From the NCBI RefSeq assembly GCF_028389875.1, contig NC_084702.1, forward strand, positions 68,049,582-68,113,581: 64,000 nt of DNA, in the 5' to 3' direction. The notes under the pieces were generated by a model, which was not told the origin of the DNA, ran no database searches, and saw only the letters and a list, made by a program, of their open reading frames with translations. Shown in pieces: positions 12,301 through 27,300 of this stretch. Every line of letters starts with the position of its first letter. Positions within the stretch are counted from its first letter, which is position 1. This DNA is from Rhea pennata (Eukaryota; Chordata; Aves; Rheiformes; Rheidae). The position numbers were made by a program, and so were the translations under genes.

Positions 12301-15300
12301 TAAGCAGGTACCCAGGTGTTCAGGCAGGAAAAAATTCAAATAAAGACTTCAGAATTTCAAGAAATCATCTAAAATACGCTGTCATAATACCAAGAAAGTA
12401 TTTTGCAGGTTTTACCGCAGAATCAGTTAGAAGTAGATGGTATATCTAACACCAGCCAAACTTGCGACCCTAGTCTGCCAATGGGACAGTATCCTATTAT
12501 GTTACAATTTCAAAGACTAGTTTGGGGAAGACTAGTAAATTTAAAAAGCTTTTGAAAGAATTTTCTAGCACTGACAGATATATTTTTTAAATGGTAATGT
12601 CAAATTTTAAGAGTTTAACCTACTGGAAGCTCAATCTTCATATGAGAACATGACATATTCTTGGTTTGCATATTCATAGCAATGATCCAGAAAAGGCAAA
12701 GAATACTGTTAAAAATGTGTCTTCTGTTTTTACCAAACACCCACTAGCCTCCAAAAATATTGCTTGTATTTTTAATTGTTTTCTTACTTAGCATATGCTG
12801 GAGCAACCCAGTATGGATTCTCCTCCGCTTCCTTTGCATGACGTAAAATAGCCTCGCGAGGGTTGCTATCATCTGTCTTATCCAGTGCAATGTTCTTGAC
12901 TATGTATGATGACAAGGTACCTCCATGAGTTCCAACACGACCACCACGACCTGTAGCAAAAAAAGAAACAAGTATTTTAGAGAAATCTATTTAACAAATA
13001 GAGAAGCAAAATATTGTATTATGTCTGTAACCTTGATCTGATACACAGAAGCTATACAATGTTACAGAAAAAGCCTAATGTAGAGCTGCATTCACAAAAG
13101 TGTTTTACTGATTATATAACTAGAAATGAGTCACTGCAATTAATTTATTTTTGGCAAGAACTCCAATCAAAGATCAATGTCATACAGTGCTGGGCACTGC
13201 TCATGTGTAGAGTCCCCACCCAAAAATTTTTGAATGCAAATCCAAACAAGCAGGGAACCTGGGCCTGAGGATCCCTTTGACATATGACAGCCGGGCAGAC
13301 AGGCAATGATTATGCCTAGATTACCTGGTCCTGCCACTGGAGGTTCAGGTTTGTGAGATTTCAGGGGATCCAGTCTATCCTTTTCTAGTTGTTTCCTGGT
13401 GCTTCGCTGTCGTGGTTCACGGAACATCGGAAGCGCATGGGCTGAAGAGAAAAGTCACAGTTTGGAGAAAAAAAGTGTTAGAAATTCCATTAGCTTTTTA
13501 AAGTTAAAGCCTCCTGCTCATCTGTATCTAAGCAGTGGTATATTTTAGATGGTTTCTTCCTGCTGAATTTTTAAAAGATAAAAGCACTCAGATTTCTAGT
13601 GTTCCCTTAGGCAGTAGTGTTTCATCTGTAACACTGTTTGAATAGTTTACTCAAATTTAACTTACTCCTCCGTCATTCAGTTCTCAGCATTACCACTGTG
13701 ACCAAACAGTTGCTCTTTTTCAAACTTTCCATCTTTCTACAGTTTTCTAATACTCTATTCTAACAGTGTGACAAAACCCTAGATGCAATCTTGGATCTGA
13801 GACAGACAGAGGATGAATCCCTTCTACGATCCAACACATCATGTTTCTCAAATATAAGGTTATAATCACTTTTTAAACAAATTATGATATTAACTGAGGT
13901 TGGTTAAATCCGTAATTTAGATGGAATTTGTCTAAATTATCAGTATTTAATACTCCTCTATTTCTGCTACAGTATCTTCAATCACAGCAATTTATCTGTG
14001 TACTGTTTCAACACATGCTGCCCAGGCAAAGAGACACTTTTGCTAGCCATGCCAAAGTGCCATGTTCAGGGACATAGTTTTCCCAGGGTGAGGCTTAGCT
14101 CTAACACCCATGTGTGCTGAATGCTGCTGTTTCTTCAAAATGTGGAAAATTCTGGGGGGGGGGAGGGGGGGAGGGGGAAATGACACTCAACAAATACGAA
14201 ACCCAGAAAGCACCATAATCTCAAGCGTAGGGACACCGGCTCCCTACTGAATAAAAGAGAATGAGGTATGGAGGGATCTACTGGCTTAATTTTCCAGGTT
14301 ATTTCTGGAAGCCTACTAAATTTATTAGACTAAGTCAAGTCACAGCCATGTGACACAGAAGTAGATCTTTGGGAATAAATGTTTAGATTTTATTTTTGCA
14401 GATTTTATGAAGTATGAAATGCCTGGGACAATTTGCTGGCAAGCACTAAGCTTGACCGGTTTGCATAGAGCATCTGAGGTGACTAATGCACAGATCCAAG
14501 CTTTTGCCATATGTGGAGTCAAGGTTGTCCAAGGGAAACCCAAGCTGAGTATTCCTGCGTTTTAAAAGTAACATCTAATCCCTCAAGTTACTTTCCTGCA
14601 TTTTAAGCAGCTACTATAAGCAATTCTGAGAGTGGACTAAAAAAGTCAAAAAAAGGAAAAAAAATTAAGTAGTACAAAAAAGTCCCCCCCAAAAAAAAGT
14701 TAGGGAAAAAAATAAAAGGTTGGTTCACTTGGGAAAGAACTTCTGAGATTTTCAGATCTGTCCAGTTCTATCTGTAAACTTAAAAGGAAGAAACGCAACC
14801 TCTGAAAAGTTTCCAAAGGGGAAACAAACTGAAAAAATCATAAAGCAAATCCTTACAACTACTTCACTTCCAGCTCTCAAACGTTTTTACTGCATTACTT
14901 TATATGGAAGTATCCTTATTTAGTTTCAGAATGATGTGGAAAGAATAATTAAACAGTTAAAATTCAATGACAAAGTTCCGAAACTTTGCAAAAATTGGAC
15001 TTAAATCTAGATTTGCGTACCTTTGAATGGCAATTATAAATGCCATTGGATACACTTGCATACACAAGTTCCATTGGATTTTAAGCAGAAAGTTTTTTAA
15101 AAATCACAAAAGCTCTTTACAGTGTAAACATTAACAACAGCACACAAAGTATTTAGATAATAGGCTGTGTGATGATAGAGTCAGAGCTGTAGTAAGAATG
15201 GAGTGAGAAGGGCATCCAGAGGAGATAAATATTCCTGATCTCTGTCAGCTGTTACTTTACTCACTGCTACTCAGGAACGGGAATTGCACATCCGCAGCAG

Positions 15301-18300
15301 CAAGGTGAGGAGGAGATAGCTGTGGTAGGAAAGTATCCAACATGGGACCCTAGAACCAAAGTGCCTTGATATGGGCCTGGTTTTTAAGATTGCCCAGGCT
15401 TTCTCATTCTAAATCTTCTTTTTGTTTATTATGCTGCCAAACAATTTGTAAGTTAAACAAAAATGAAATGTTATTTCTAAGAATGAGATTACTTGAAAAC
15501 AGGGCTGAATCCAACACTCTGGAACTGAGAGAAGAGGAAGAAAAGAAGCAGAAAAGATCTCAGTTCACATGAGGTAGCACTACATAGGACAGCGCTAACC
15601 GGGAGGGCTGGATCTCAGCTGAGCCCATTATCTTGTTACATTTGCCCTTAGGAAAAGCCAAGTCACTAAACATTTTACTGTAACAATGATAACAATTTCT
15701 TATGTATCAGTGAGTTCTAATAGGAACATGAGTTTTTATACAAGAACAACTCTGATGCTGGAGAGGTATTTTAACTATTTAAAAACCTCCTATCTTTGGG
15801 CAAGTTCTATATTTCGAAAAATCACTTGGAATTTGTTCAAGATCTGTTCTTAATGGTTTTGATTTTGCCGCTCATATTATTAATTTTGTTAAGTGACAAA
15901 AAGCTTCGTAGACCCATCTATACTCACTCATCTTAGTGAGGATTTGAGAGGAAAGGGGGAAAAAAGAAAAGAAAAGAAAGAAAGAAAGAAAGAAAGAAAA
16001 GCTACTTTTGGCTTTTTTGCTTTATCTAGCTTCTCCCCCCCCCTCCTTTTTCTTCAACAAAATACATATAAAAGGACATCTCAACTGAATACAAACAGTT
16101 GTGATTCCAGGTTTCTATTGCATTGAACTTACACCAAAATCTAGGAAACAACCATGATTAGCAACTTCACAGGACATACTGAATAAAATCATACGAAGCA
16201 CTAACATCTCACAGCAATGTGCAATACTTAGTAAACGATTGCAACTTTTTAGAGGGGAGAATATAAAATTGCAAAGAATATGAAACCTGAGAAAGAGCTA
16301 AGGATGCTCTTTAAAGATAAGTTTGAGTTCCTTACGTGTTATAATGTAATCTTGTGTAAGAGTCTCTGCTTGTCTCTCTTTTCGTTTTGTTTTGACCACG
16401 CACAATTTTGCTCCCCTAGGAGGAAACACACAACAGTTTAGTTGGTCTTTTTATAGCAGAAATAGAAACCATTTTTTATTCAAGACAAATATTCTCAACG
16501 AAGTTATATAGTATGTTAAACATTCATGAAAGAGTGTATCTTTGCATGTCCATGCACACATGAGGGAAGGCAAAGAGATTAATACATCTGTTATAGTGCA
16601 GCTTTTTATGACTTGTGGAAATAAGAGTGGAAGTTTCACATTTCGTTTGTCCACAGTATGTCTAGTGGGTGCACAGAAAATGTTCCTCTCCAAATGGGAG
16701 CAGTGATTTGCTCCTACTGCTGCTTCTCAGCAGCAAGGGTGGAAGTTACCTAATCAGAAGCGTCTGTAACACAGCCCTGGGGAAGCTTGCATAAGCTCAG
16801 ATGGTGCTAAGATTGATTTAAACTGGTGGTATTATTCCTCCTTACTATAGCACCAGGAAACAACTTGGGTACCAAACTGAGCTAGGGCTCTCATGATCTG
16901 CATCACTGACTTGGGGCTGCACTCACTTTGCAGTACACATCTGCTTGATACTTAACGAACTATGGCAGCTCTGCAATGTTAGCATTTTTTGAGTATGGAA
17001 GGAAGATTATACCTTTACAGAGTGTCTACTGTATGTAACCACAAGAAAAACAAACAGTAATTTGTCTCTGGAGAGGCATCCAAGCAATGATGGCTGACTG
17101 CTCTCTGGTTCTCTAAACTGACAAACTAAACTTATTTCCGATTAATTTATGATCCAGAGTTTATCCACATATTCAAGTGTCCAGGTCACAGCAGGCATCC
17201 AGCAGCTGTGACTTGTAATACCATATGTTTCTGGATGCCACTGAAACAAAGACAAGGGGCTATAAGGAAAGAATATCTTATTCATGCCACTCAATATATT
17301 AACTTAAATTTCACACTGTGCCAAAAGAAGCATCCCCTAGGTCTTCAGCTAATCCATAGGGTAAAAGGAAGTCAACTGCAAAAGAAGTACTTATAGACTA
17401 GTTAAGTCATTTCTTTTCATTCTAGGCTGATAGTTGCTTCCTGATGAGTAAACACCTTTCCATTAGATGTGCAGGCAAAAAACACAGGTGACAAGAGGGG
17501 GAAGGAGGGTTGAGAACCAAGTAGAAAGACAGGCGTATGCTTTCTTGTATTGCTCCCTTCTCAAATTTGGTATTGAAGCGCAGCTTCACAGTCATTGAAG
17601 TTTAAGTTAATGTTTCTAAACAAAATTTTTATTTCAGAAAAAAAATGAGATGTGAGATCAGAAAATATGACTACATTAAACAAATATACATTGAAATAAC
17701 ACCATTTCATGTAGACATTAAGAGGCTGGTTATTGTTAATGCTGAAGAAGTGTTGGTTAATCTTGCTACTGAAGAGTTGGTTATTCTTACTGCAGCTTTT
17801 GTACAACTCAATAGTGAAAGCATGTGCAAATTCAGATAAAATTGTCAGTATACAGCACCATGAAAAGCTCAGAGGAAAATGCACTGCTTTTAAAAACCAT
17901 TTTTTTCTTCTTACAGTAATTAAATAGGCAGAACTGTGCAAAACAATCAATCCCAAATCATTTCCCCCATCTCTTATAATCAGAAAATCACAGAATCAGC
18001 CTAAAGTTGAGAAAAAATAATGTTCTTAATCATTAGTCACTACCATTACCTCTGGCTTTTGATAGGATCATAGTACACTTTTGCCAGTCCATTTGCTGTG
18101 CCAACCATGATCTGGTTCAGCTTGGGATGCCAAAGGCAACGCACAACACTCTGAAACAAAGCAAAATATTGATACTTGGTCATTCATCTATATCTTAGAA
18201 TTAATATCCATATTGTCAAATAAGGGCCCAAAGTTGCACTGCCAAGGAACAAGCATGAAAACGTGAATGAATAAGTGAAAACGTGAATGAATAAGTGAAA

Positions 18301-21300
18301 ACGTGAATGAATAAGTGAAAACGTGAATGAATAAGTGAAAACGTGAATGAATAAAAGTTTCTCTCCTAAGTGGAACACAATCTAAAAGGAGAAATAACAC
18401 ATGGACACAGGCAGATAAGGAAGCAAAAATGGGTGGCAGTGTGATAATCAGAGATCTTCACAGGCTAACTGTTCCAGGATCTTCACGGGTATCATGCAAC
18501 TAGAAAGTTAAAGGCAGATTCGAAAAAGATCAACGAGGTGCTTCAGATTTGGCAATGTGGGCCTTCAAGACTTTTGCATTTCCTTTTACAATTCTTAATT
18601 ATTCCACCCTCTTCCTTGCTTTAACTATTTTTCCCTTCCTCTCAAACTAAAACTTTCACACAGAGCTGACCTTTCTTTTGCTGACTGCAGAAATGAGGAG
18701 TAATTGATCTTCACTCTTGGTTCTTTCTTCCCTAGAATGCTCTGAAGAACTTGATATTTGAAGGCAATGTCTCACAGTTCTGTCACCCTTCTGGTTAGCA
18801 CAGAAACTGACAGTCAGACTTAAAGAGCATTGTTCTGTTATACATACAGCACAGTCTCCCGTATGACTGATGGCTGTAGTCAATCTGAATCACCAGACCA
18901 AAACAGTAACTCTGTAAGACTACCAAGGCATCTGACTCAAGACAGCCAAAGGAGTGGGCATAATTTGCCATGCAGGACAGAACATCTTAATACGAAAAAC
19001 ATATCTGCATCTGACTAACGGGAAAAAAACCCTGCTCTTGAGAGATGGTAACTTTTAAAGGGATACTCTCCAAGACTGAAGTCTTGACAGTGCTTTGTAA
19101 TAAACGTACCCAGAGCTAGCAAGATGTATCTTCATGCTATCATTTCACTGAATAATGCTCAATCATTATTCCATCCTTTTTCCCCCAAGCTTACCACTTC
19201 TTCTTTCTCAAAAAACAGGTATAGACTCCTTACAATGTAAATTAATAATTCAATATTCAACCACTTCCATCCATCTATCAAGAAACTATCTATATATTTT
19301 GCTGCATAATACAGTACATAATGGTCACAAGATATATAACTTTGGAGATGAGAACCATATGATTTAGAAGTGAATGGTTCTTTATCAACTCTGTTGACTG
19401 CTGAATCATTTTTCCCATTTCTCTTTTCTCTCTCTGATTCGGTCCATATCCCATTTTGTTCAATGTTGTGAGGCACAGAGAATTAAAACTATGATTCTGA
19501 AACCTATCCATCATGAATTAGATATTTAATTATCTACAAGATGAATATGAACTTTTTTCAGAATGGTTTATCTGCTTGGTATTCTTGCTAAAAAGAAAAA
19601 ATTGAGATATGAGCTTACAAGAATGAGCTGATCGCTCTTTACAAGGTATATCCATAAAGCATCATGCCCATTGCATGCATACACACACAACAGCATGCTA
19701 CCCACAGGCACAAATAAACATGATTTGAGCCAAAGGACAATGATCTTTTCAGAGATAAATAGGAAGTACAAAGTAAAATTCTTCTAATTCATTATTGCTA
19801 TAATCCCTGCTATGTGTTACCAAAATAATCAATACAGGGTTATAAATAAGTTGTTTGGTTTAAACAAAGATTTCTACGCACTGTTATGTAATCCTATTAC
19901 TCAAACGTTACAGTAATTCTAGAACACACAAAGCTAATAACAAATATTGAAGGTCAAAGGTGGGTGGCCTTTTCTTTTATTAATATTTATTGCATGTGTT
20001 TAGCCAGCATTTTTAAACTTCGTAGTTAATGTGGTTCTCCACTTTCTACTGTCAAGTAAATGTATTTTACAGCATGGTACTGGATACCAGCCAAAAAAAA
20101 AACAAAGCCTGAGACAATGTGCCTCAGCACCGATGGGGATTGCTAAGTTTCTAACTTGTCAAACACGCACAGCACACTTAAAACCACCATGGCACATGCA
20201 CCAGAGTAGGCAGAAGAAGCTGCCATAAAAATGCAGCACTATAAACCTTCTGAAACTGTAAAATGTGTCCAGAATATAATATTTTTAAAACTAAACAAAT
20301 ACAAAGTCTGAACATGCAAGTAATTAATTTTTATAAGCCTACTTTGTAAAAAATAGTAAAAACTACTAAGGTGGATTTTCAGATTGTTTCAGAATTGGAT
20401 AATATCTTAAACAAGATAAAAATTTTGAAATCCTGAAGTAAATCCTGAAAATCTTTTTCAGTCAGCTAACCCCAAAGAAGTAAACATTTTAAACATCTAT
20501 CAGCAGAGGGATCATTGCAGACTAGGTGCTAACACTGGGAATGAGGTAAGGGAGTGGGAATCTTTATCATGCAAAAATAGTTAATTCCTAAACACAGCAG
20601 CCTTGCACCAATAACTTTAACTCTCCTACTGTTTACACTTAAAATAAATCAGATAGATATCTTTATCATCAGGAATGCAAAACAAAATTATCGTCACAGA
20701 ATGTCCTGCCCCCTAGTCCTCCACGGGAACAGAGTGTTCCTGGCAGGAAAAGACGCATTTCTCCCACCTGACCTACCCATGCACATAGACAGACACCTGC
20801 CTATTGATACAAGATTTTACAGATTCATAGAATGGCGAGGTTAGAAGGGACTTCTGGATATATCTAGTCTGATCCTCTGTTAAAAGCAAGGCCAACTAGA
20901 GTAGATTGTTCAGGAGATCATCCAGTACGGTTTTGAATACTCACCTCCCAGGAAGGTGACTTCACAACCTCTCCAGGCAACCTGTTCCAATGTTTAACCA
21001 TTCTCACCACAAAAAAAGTTTCTTCTTATGTTTAAATAAAATTTCCTGTGTTTTGGTTTGTGCCTATTGCCTCTTGTCCTGTCACTGATCACCACTGGGA
21101 AGAGTCTGGCTCTGTCTTCTTTACTTCCTCCCATCAGGTATTTATAAACATTGATAAGATCCTCCCAGAGCTTTCTCTTTTCCAAGCTAAACAGCCCCAG
21201 CACTCTCAGCCTCTCCTCATACAGCAGATGCTCCAGTCCCTTAATCGTCTTAGTGGCTGTTTACTGAACTCGCTCCAATATGCTCGTGCCTCTCTTGTAC

Positions 21301-24300
21301 CAAGAAACCGAGAACTGGACCTAGCACTCCTGAGCAGAAGGCAGTAATTGCCTCCCTTGACCTGTTTGCAATGTTATTTTGTCTGATATAAATACCTCTG
21401 GCTGCTGCTTTTTGTTTCTCTCAGAGGAAAATAGGATTTGACTTGAATTCTAATTCCAAAATCCACAATGATTTTTTTTTTAATAACCAGTTTGATTTTA
21501 AGATTGGGTCTTACAGTGGAACCCAGAATGAACCAGCTAGTACTTAAGCTTTTACTGCCCCTGAGACAAGAGTTTAGGCTGGAAGCACTAACCACAGGAG
21601 ATAAAAGCAAACTACAATCTCTCACTGCACTTACCAAGGTGATTTCATGCTTTATCAGAGAAGTAAAACAGGAGAAGGGAATTAGCTTGACAGTGCTTTA
21701 TAGAAACTCAGCACAGAAGACCAGATTAACCATTAGTACTGGCTGCATGAAAATTCAATGGATGCTAGCTTCAAGGCTCAGAAAATATGAACATTAGAGT
21801 AATAATGAAAAACTTAAATTAACTAATTTTAGATTCAATCATTCAACCTAGAAAGATCTAATCTAATTTTAGATTCAAACATTCAACCTAGAAAGACCAA
21901 AACAGTTTCTCATAACAAAGTTGAAATAAAGACAAAGTGATATAGATTCTGAACTCCATAAAATTTCAGGTCCTCTCCCAGCTTTACAAAAGGAAAATAA
22001 TATAGTATAATAAATAAGAATGATAACATGCAGAATGTATCATCATGTAAACATCTTCAACACTTTATAAAAAATACTTCAATGTATGGGACATCTTCGG
22101 AAGATGAAGTCCTGGAAGCCTGTCATAAAAATAATTTCACCTTGGCCAAAAGAGATTTTTTTTGCCCAGCTTTGTGACAGTAAGATTAATCTACCTTAAA
22201 ATAACAATACAATACTTACAAATACAGCACTTACAAAGGACAAGTGCTAGTAATGTTTTAAAAGCTGTTTGGCACTTTTGTTCTTATTTTGTATTAATGT
22301 TGTCATTCATTTCTTCAAATGCAGTTAATCTGAAGAGACTTGGCTAAGGTCTGTTGTATACATAAATGCAATAGATAGTCTTGGGATATACTGGGAGAAG
22401 ATTGGGAAAATATTTTTGTGAAGTTAGGCAGTGAGAATGTTAAAAATGTTAACAAAGAGAAATAGTCCAAGTTCACCTTCTTTAGTGTGATTAGAAAGGA
22501 ACTTAGGACAGATTCATTGCATATTATTGACAGTAGGCCTTCATCACGATTTTCAGGTAACAGATTATCTTGGAATACTGACTTAGAGTGAAATAAAATA
22601 ACTTTTAAAGTCATCTTTGCTATAATCTGGACCAAAATGTTTATTTTCCTAAACAATTACCTAATAAAATAGAAACAGATTACTGATTGTTCCTGAAACC
22701 AGTGATACTTTTCTCTAAAGTAGCTACACCATTATTTTAAATAGAAAATATCTCATACCAGACCAATACATGCCTACTTTTTTTAAAAAAATGAAACACT
22801 ATACTTCAGACTCCTGAATCTTTTAAAAGTCCAGTTTTACAAAATTTTATCTGCAATAACTTAGAAAAGCTTAAAAATATGTCATAAACTTCAACCAGAT
22901 AGCTCATATATACATAAAAAGATGTCAGGCAAAGGCAATTACATCTTTTCTCCCTGAGGCACACTTTACCTGCATTTCCTCCATTCTGAAACATGTGCAG
23001 TCCCCATTCATGTGCAATGCTGGGATGCTTCTTAAATAGCCCTGTGCATCACATGAGCAGAGCTGTTGGTTCAGGTAAGCAGTAAGCTACTCCAAGTAAC
23101 TTTTTCTATTAATTTTTTTTCTACTAAAGCTAATTCTCATATTTGGCTTGCTAGACAATCACACAAATGGCTGTGCTGGTACTACGCACTTAATTGTGCT
23201 CCAATGGGATTAAACAGTAGTGCCTCTGAATGTGAAACTGAAGCCAGAATCAGAATTCTCTGCAACACAGAATGGAACACTTATTCCACTCTAGAAATAT
23301 ACCTCTGTTTTATAAGCAAAGCAAAGAATAACTGAAACATTTCTCTGCAGACAAAAGCTAATTACCTCAACTTAAACTATCCAGAACACTTGGTCTAACA
23401 CCTCTAGAGAAGCAAACAATCAGAGAGGGCATTTTACAAGGTCAGCAAGAAAAGATTAAAATGACTTGTTGGATAGAAATGGAAAATTTACCTCTAAGAT
23501 GAAACCACAAAGCTCATAAGGTCATAAAACTACAAACTCTGATGTCAAGGACTGCAAGAACTCTACTGGATCTCTAGTTACAAAGACGGTTCAAGACAGC
23601 AGCAGTGTAGGCAAAAATAGCTTTCTGGCCCATGCTTGAGGTTAAAAAAAAAAATCAATTTTACAAAATGGATAGAGCAGACCCAACATGAAGAGAAGTT
23701 TTAGAGGGGTCGTGCATGTTTGGGGGGATGAAGGCTACGAAAGGTTAAGAAATTTCTCTCAAGAGGGATGAGAAATAGTTGCAGAGTTTTCAGATGGAAG
23801 AAAGACCGGCAAGGGTCTGAGTGTGTTCTGAGAAGCTTCCCAGGGACGCCAATAGGGTCCCTCTCTCTTTTGCACCAGCTTGCTCTCCTTGCAGACTGCC
23901 CACCTCCTACTCCACTCTCTTCTGGCACTACAGAACTCCCCACACCTGTCACAGTACCCTGTATCCTGCTGTCTCCTCTGCTCAGCAGTTTCCTTCCATG
24001 CTCAGAAACAGCATCAATCCTCTAACCTCAGCTGCTGGAAGAGACTGCTGCTCATTACCAAGGGAGTGAAAAGGCTCCTCTAGAGATCAGGGCTTTCTAC
24101 TCTTGCACCCATCAAAAGCAGCAGGGGAGGCACTTGGGGCAGAAATCCCTTTTGTCCCCTGGGCAAACCTCTGACTGTGGGGTGCAGCCAAAAGGCAGCG
24201 GCATTAAGTTCTTACTCTGTGGGAGACAGATGCACCACGGGTATTATCAGCATGGAACGGCAAGGCTTCCTGCGACGGCAAAGCCAAAGTTAACAGCTTA

Positions 24301-27300
24301 CTCCCCCTTCTCCCCTTCTGCACAGTCCAGTCCCACCAGGCAAAGAATTCTGCTGAGTGGGGGCAGCTGCTTCAGCGTGCTGAACCGGCAGAAAAGGTTT
24401 GTTTTGTTTTGTTCTGTTTCTTAACTTTCTGAGGCAGCTTTTTGCTGGTGGCTTTTCACTGTGGGATGACTAAAATCTGAGACAGAGATATACAAAGGAA
24501 CAAGTGAGAACATACAGCCAAAGGAGGGGAGGAGGACTCCACTTTCAGTGACTGAAAGTTGCAACATTGGCTCAGTTGTTTTAAGAAAATTTCCCCTAAA
24601 GATTTCAATAGTAACCGATGCAGCTTTAAAGAGAATTAGTCATTTTAAAAGGCTTAAAGGCTAGTAGAAACTATACATGGTTATAAGCATATAAAGCAAC
24701 ATTTCTTGTATCTTGTATATACAGCAATATTGCAGTACACTATATACAAAAAGTAACCAAAGCATTCATAGGGTTTTAAAATTATGATTCAAGCTACATA
24801 TTCCTAAATTTTTTTAAAGGATGTAAGTATTAGTTCATTACAAGACTCTTGTAATATTTTCTGCTTCCCTGAAGTACTTAATATCTACCTAAATTTCTTA
24901 CTGTAAGGAAAAATAAACTAAAGGAAAACCTAAATAAAACAGCATCAAGAAAAAAAATGAGAAAATACAGCAGTTGTTCCTAGCTCCTACATATTACAAA
25001 GCATGTAGAGCTTTCAAACAGACTTTAATGCTTATGCCTGAAAATATTTTCTTGCCACATTCCAGGTCTTGAACCACCATTTTATTTTATTAGTATCTTT
25101 CCAATCTACCAAAATGTAAGGCTGCCTGTTATGTAACAAAACAAGGAGAGCAGGCATAAAGATGGCCTCTTGAAATTATTCATCTCTATTGTCCTATTCA
25201 TCTCTATCCTCTCTCATTCTGTTCTGCCAGAGTGCTAGGGAAAATTAAGGCTTCCTCCATTGCTGTCTTGCTATTCCTACTATTAACATTTTATCTGTCC
25301 ATGAGCTGAAGCACTAGTTTCTTATTTTTCGCATTTCAGTTGAAAGCTTGATCAGGATCCAACAGAACATAACTACTTTTAGATGTATACAAACATCCAA
25401 GAAAACAATTAATCTTTTGTTATTAGCAAGATATTATTATACACATACGCACACAAGTTGGGGGGGGTATGCACGTGCTAATCTAATGCAATACGGAGGT
25501 CATTATTTGTTGCAAGACTGACATGATATTAAGTTTCACCACTTTCTGAGAAATTCCAAGGGCTGATATTTTTGGCATAAAGAGGAATCACCATACATTT
25601 CTGCAGTGCTTAGCTCAATGAGGCTAACAGTCTTTCTTTGCTACTGCAAAACAAAAAGAAAATTAAATGGGATCATATTTTACAAAGATGTTTTACTTTC
25701 TTTTCCCTCCTTCAGGAGGTCTTACTGCTTCTCAGCTTAATCAGGCATTGTTTTCTTTGGAATCAACCTCTTTTTCCTAAAGATAGTTAAATTTTAAGGT
25801 TAAATCCCATACATTTGTCTTTGAAAATGAACACTTCATATGAAGTGTGTTTTCTGATAATACATGATAACGTATCAGCTTTTCAAAGTTCACAAGTAAA
25901 GCTCCTCTGTTATACAGGATAAAGGAAGAAAAACATGCTTCCACATGAGTTATGCGCTGCTGGAGTAAACCTTAATTTTTCCTTCTCTTCAGGTACGGCC
26001 TCTCATTCTTCACAGATAATTCTCAGATAGACTCTCATCCTTCTTATACAGTTCCTCCAGAATTTTGGAACTGATTAGTCAGACCGCAGTTACCAGATTT
26101 TTAGGCTGAGAAGTTCAGTAAATTCATGTCTGCCCCCACAGCTACTAGCTGTGCCCTGAAAGAAAATTGTTTGTTTAAAAGAATATACAAAAAAACGTGT
26201 AAACAGGGAATATTCACACCTAGAGAACACTACTGTCAGAGAATGGAAATCTCTGCTGAAGGATGATGATAAATAAATGATTTTTGTGCTCTCTCCTGTG
26301 GCAAGTGTGCAGCCAACATCCCACATGTAAATTGGAAAGAACGAAAGTGACCAATTTCCTTTGGCAGTTATTTGTCACATGATGATAATTTACCACTAGA
26401 AAAAATATTGCTAATTAAAGATTAATACTGAAAATGGAAAAGGAACATGCAAATTCTAGACTTCCATACATCTCTACCTGTTCAAGCAAGACTGTACAAT
26501 TTTTGATGTTTCCTTGATGTGATGTTTCTACTGATTAAAAAAAATTTTTTTTTCATATTTAGATAATATTCTACAATCTGAAGGTGAAGTTGATGATGTT
26601 TGGACAGTTACATTTGGAAATCAGGTTTAAGTGAGAGAGCTTATGCTTGACTCTCTCAGCTAGCAGAGTCCTTTCATGGAGTGGGAATGCTTTTCTGCAG
26701 TGCTACTGTAAATTGCATACAGCCATAAATCAATAGAAATGAGAGCAGAAGTCTCCTACTTTGCTATTGGCAAGGTCAGAGTGAGACAGATGAAATGTTC
26801 CAATGCCTTAGCACAGGTGAATCAGTATCAGTTGAGAGAAGTGAGGATCTTAGGTGGGACTTACCTCACCAAACTTAAGATGTCTATACCTCTAATCTTT
26901 AGAAGTCTATTCTTTACATATCTAAAACACTTGCCTCCCTTTCAAATCAATGTAGAGAAATCAGCATTTTTAGAGTGGCCTTCATCTAACCTGGTTTAGA
27001 TATCTATTTTAGGATGAGATAAATCACAGTCTGGATCTGTTATTTCTCACTGATGATTAGAAAGGGAGCCTATGTTGACTGAATCTGTTGTAGACATCTA
27101 TATTTGGTCAGGTGAATCCCTGTAGCCTACAATGGCCAAAATAACTACAGAAGAAAAGCAGAAAACTAAATGGAGCAACACGAGGAGGATCTGTGTTACA
27201 GCATGTTGTGCTACTTTTATAAAACTCTCCAGTTCCTCAGGGAAAAGGATTCTGGAGGCCAAATTAAATATGTCTAGTGTGGAAAGAATACATCACATAA

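Larger units (their letters stand above)
3399..12787 (-). other. WDR70: Last WDR70 intron (9.4 kb)
   Basis: It is bounded by GTaaga (donor at 12787) and gttttctAG (acceptor at 3399). It holds the internally deleted CR1 at 5790-7240, an A-rich tract at 7330-7371 and the L2-like fossil at about 8400-8640. Apart from these I see only unannotatable AT-rich DNA, including short CA runs near 10188-10199 and 12105-12118 and a degenerate TTTAGTAT-rich stretch near 11955-12015. Confidence 0.85.
13442..16335 (-). other. WDR70: WDR70 intron (2.9 kb)
   Basis: It is bounded by GTaagg at 16335 and tctcttcAG at 13442. It contains the G-run cluster at 14154-14177, a (GAAA)n tract at 15951-16001 and a short poly-C run near 16034-16045. 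Nothing else is recognisable. Confidence 0.88.

Noticed and set aside
17985..18010. CR1 3' tip resembling tcacagaatcagcc
   Set aside because: The match is about 25 bp and lacks the diagnostic GGTTGGA block, so it is too short to support.
18256..18355. CRISPR array
   Set aside because: The copies are directly adjacent with no unique spacers, and the genome is a vertebrate's.
18184..18400. Minus-strand frames with repeated FHLFIHVFTYSF-type peptides
   Set aside because: These are translations of the 20-bp minisatellite, not a protein.
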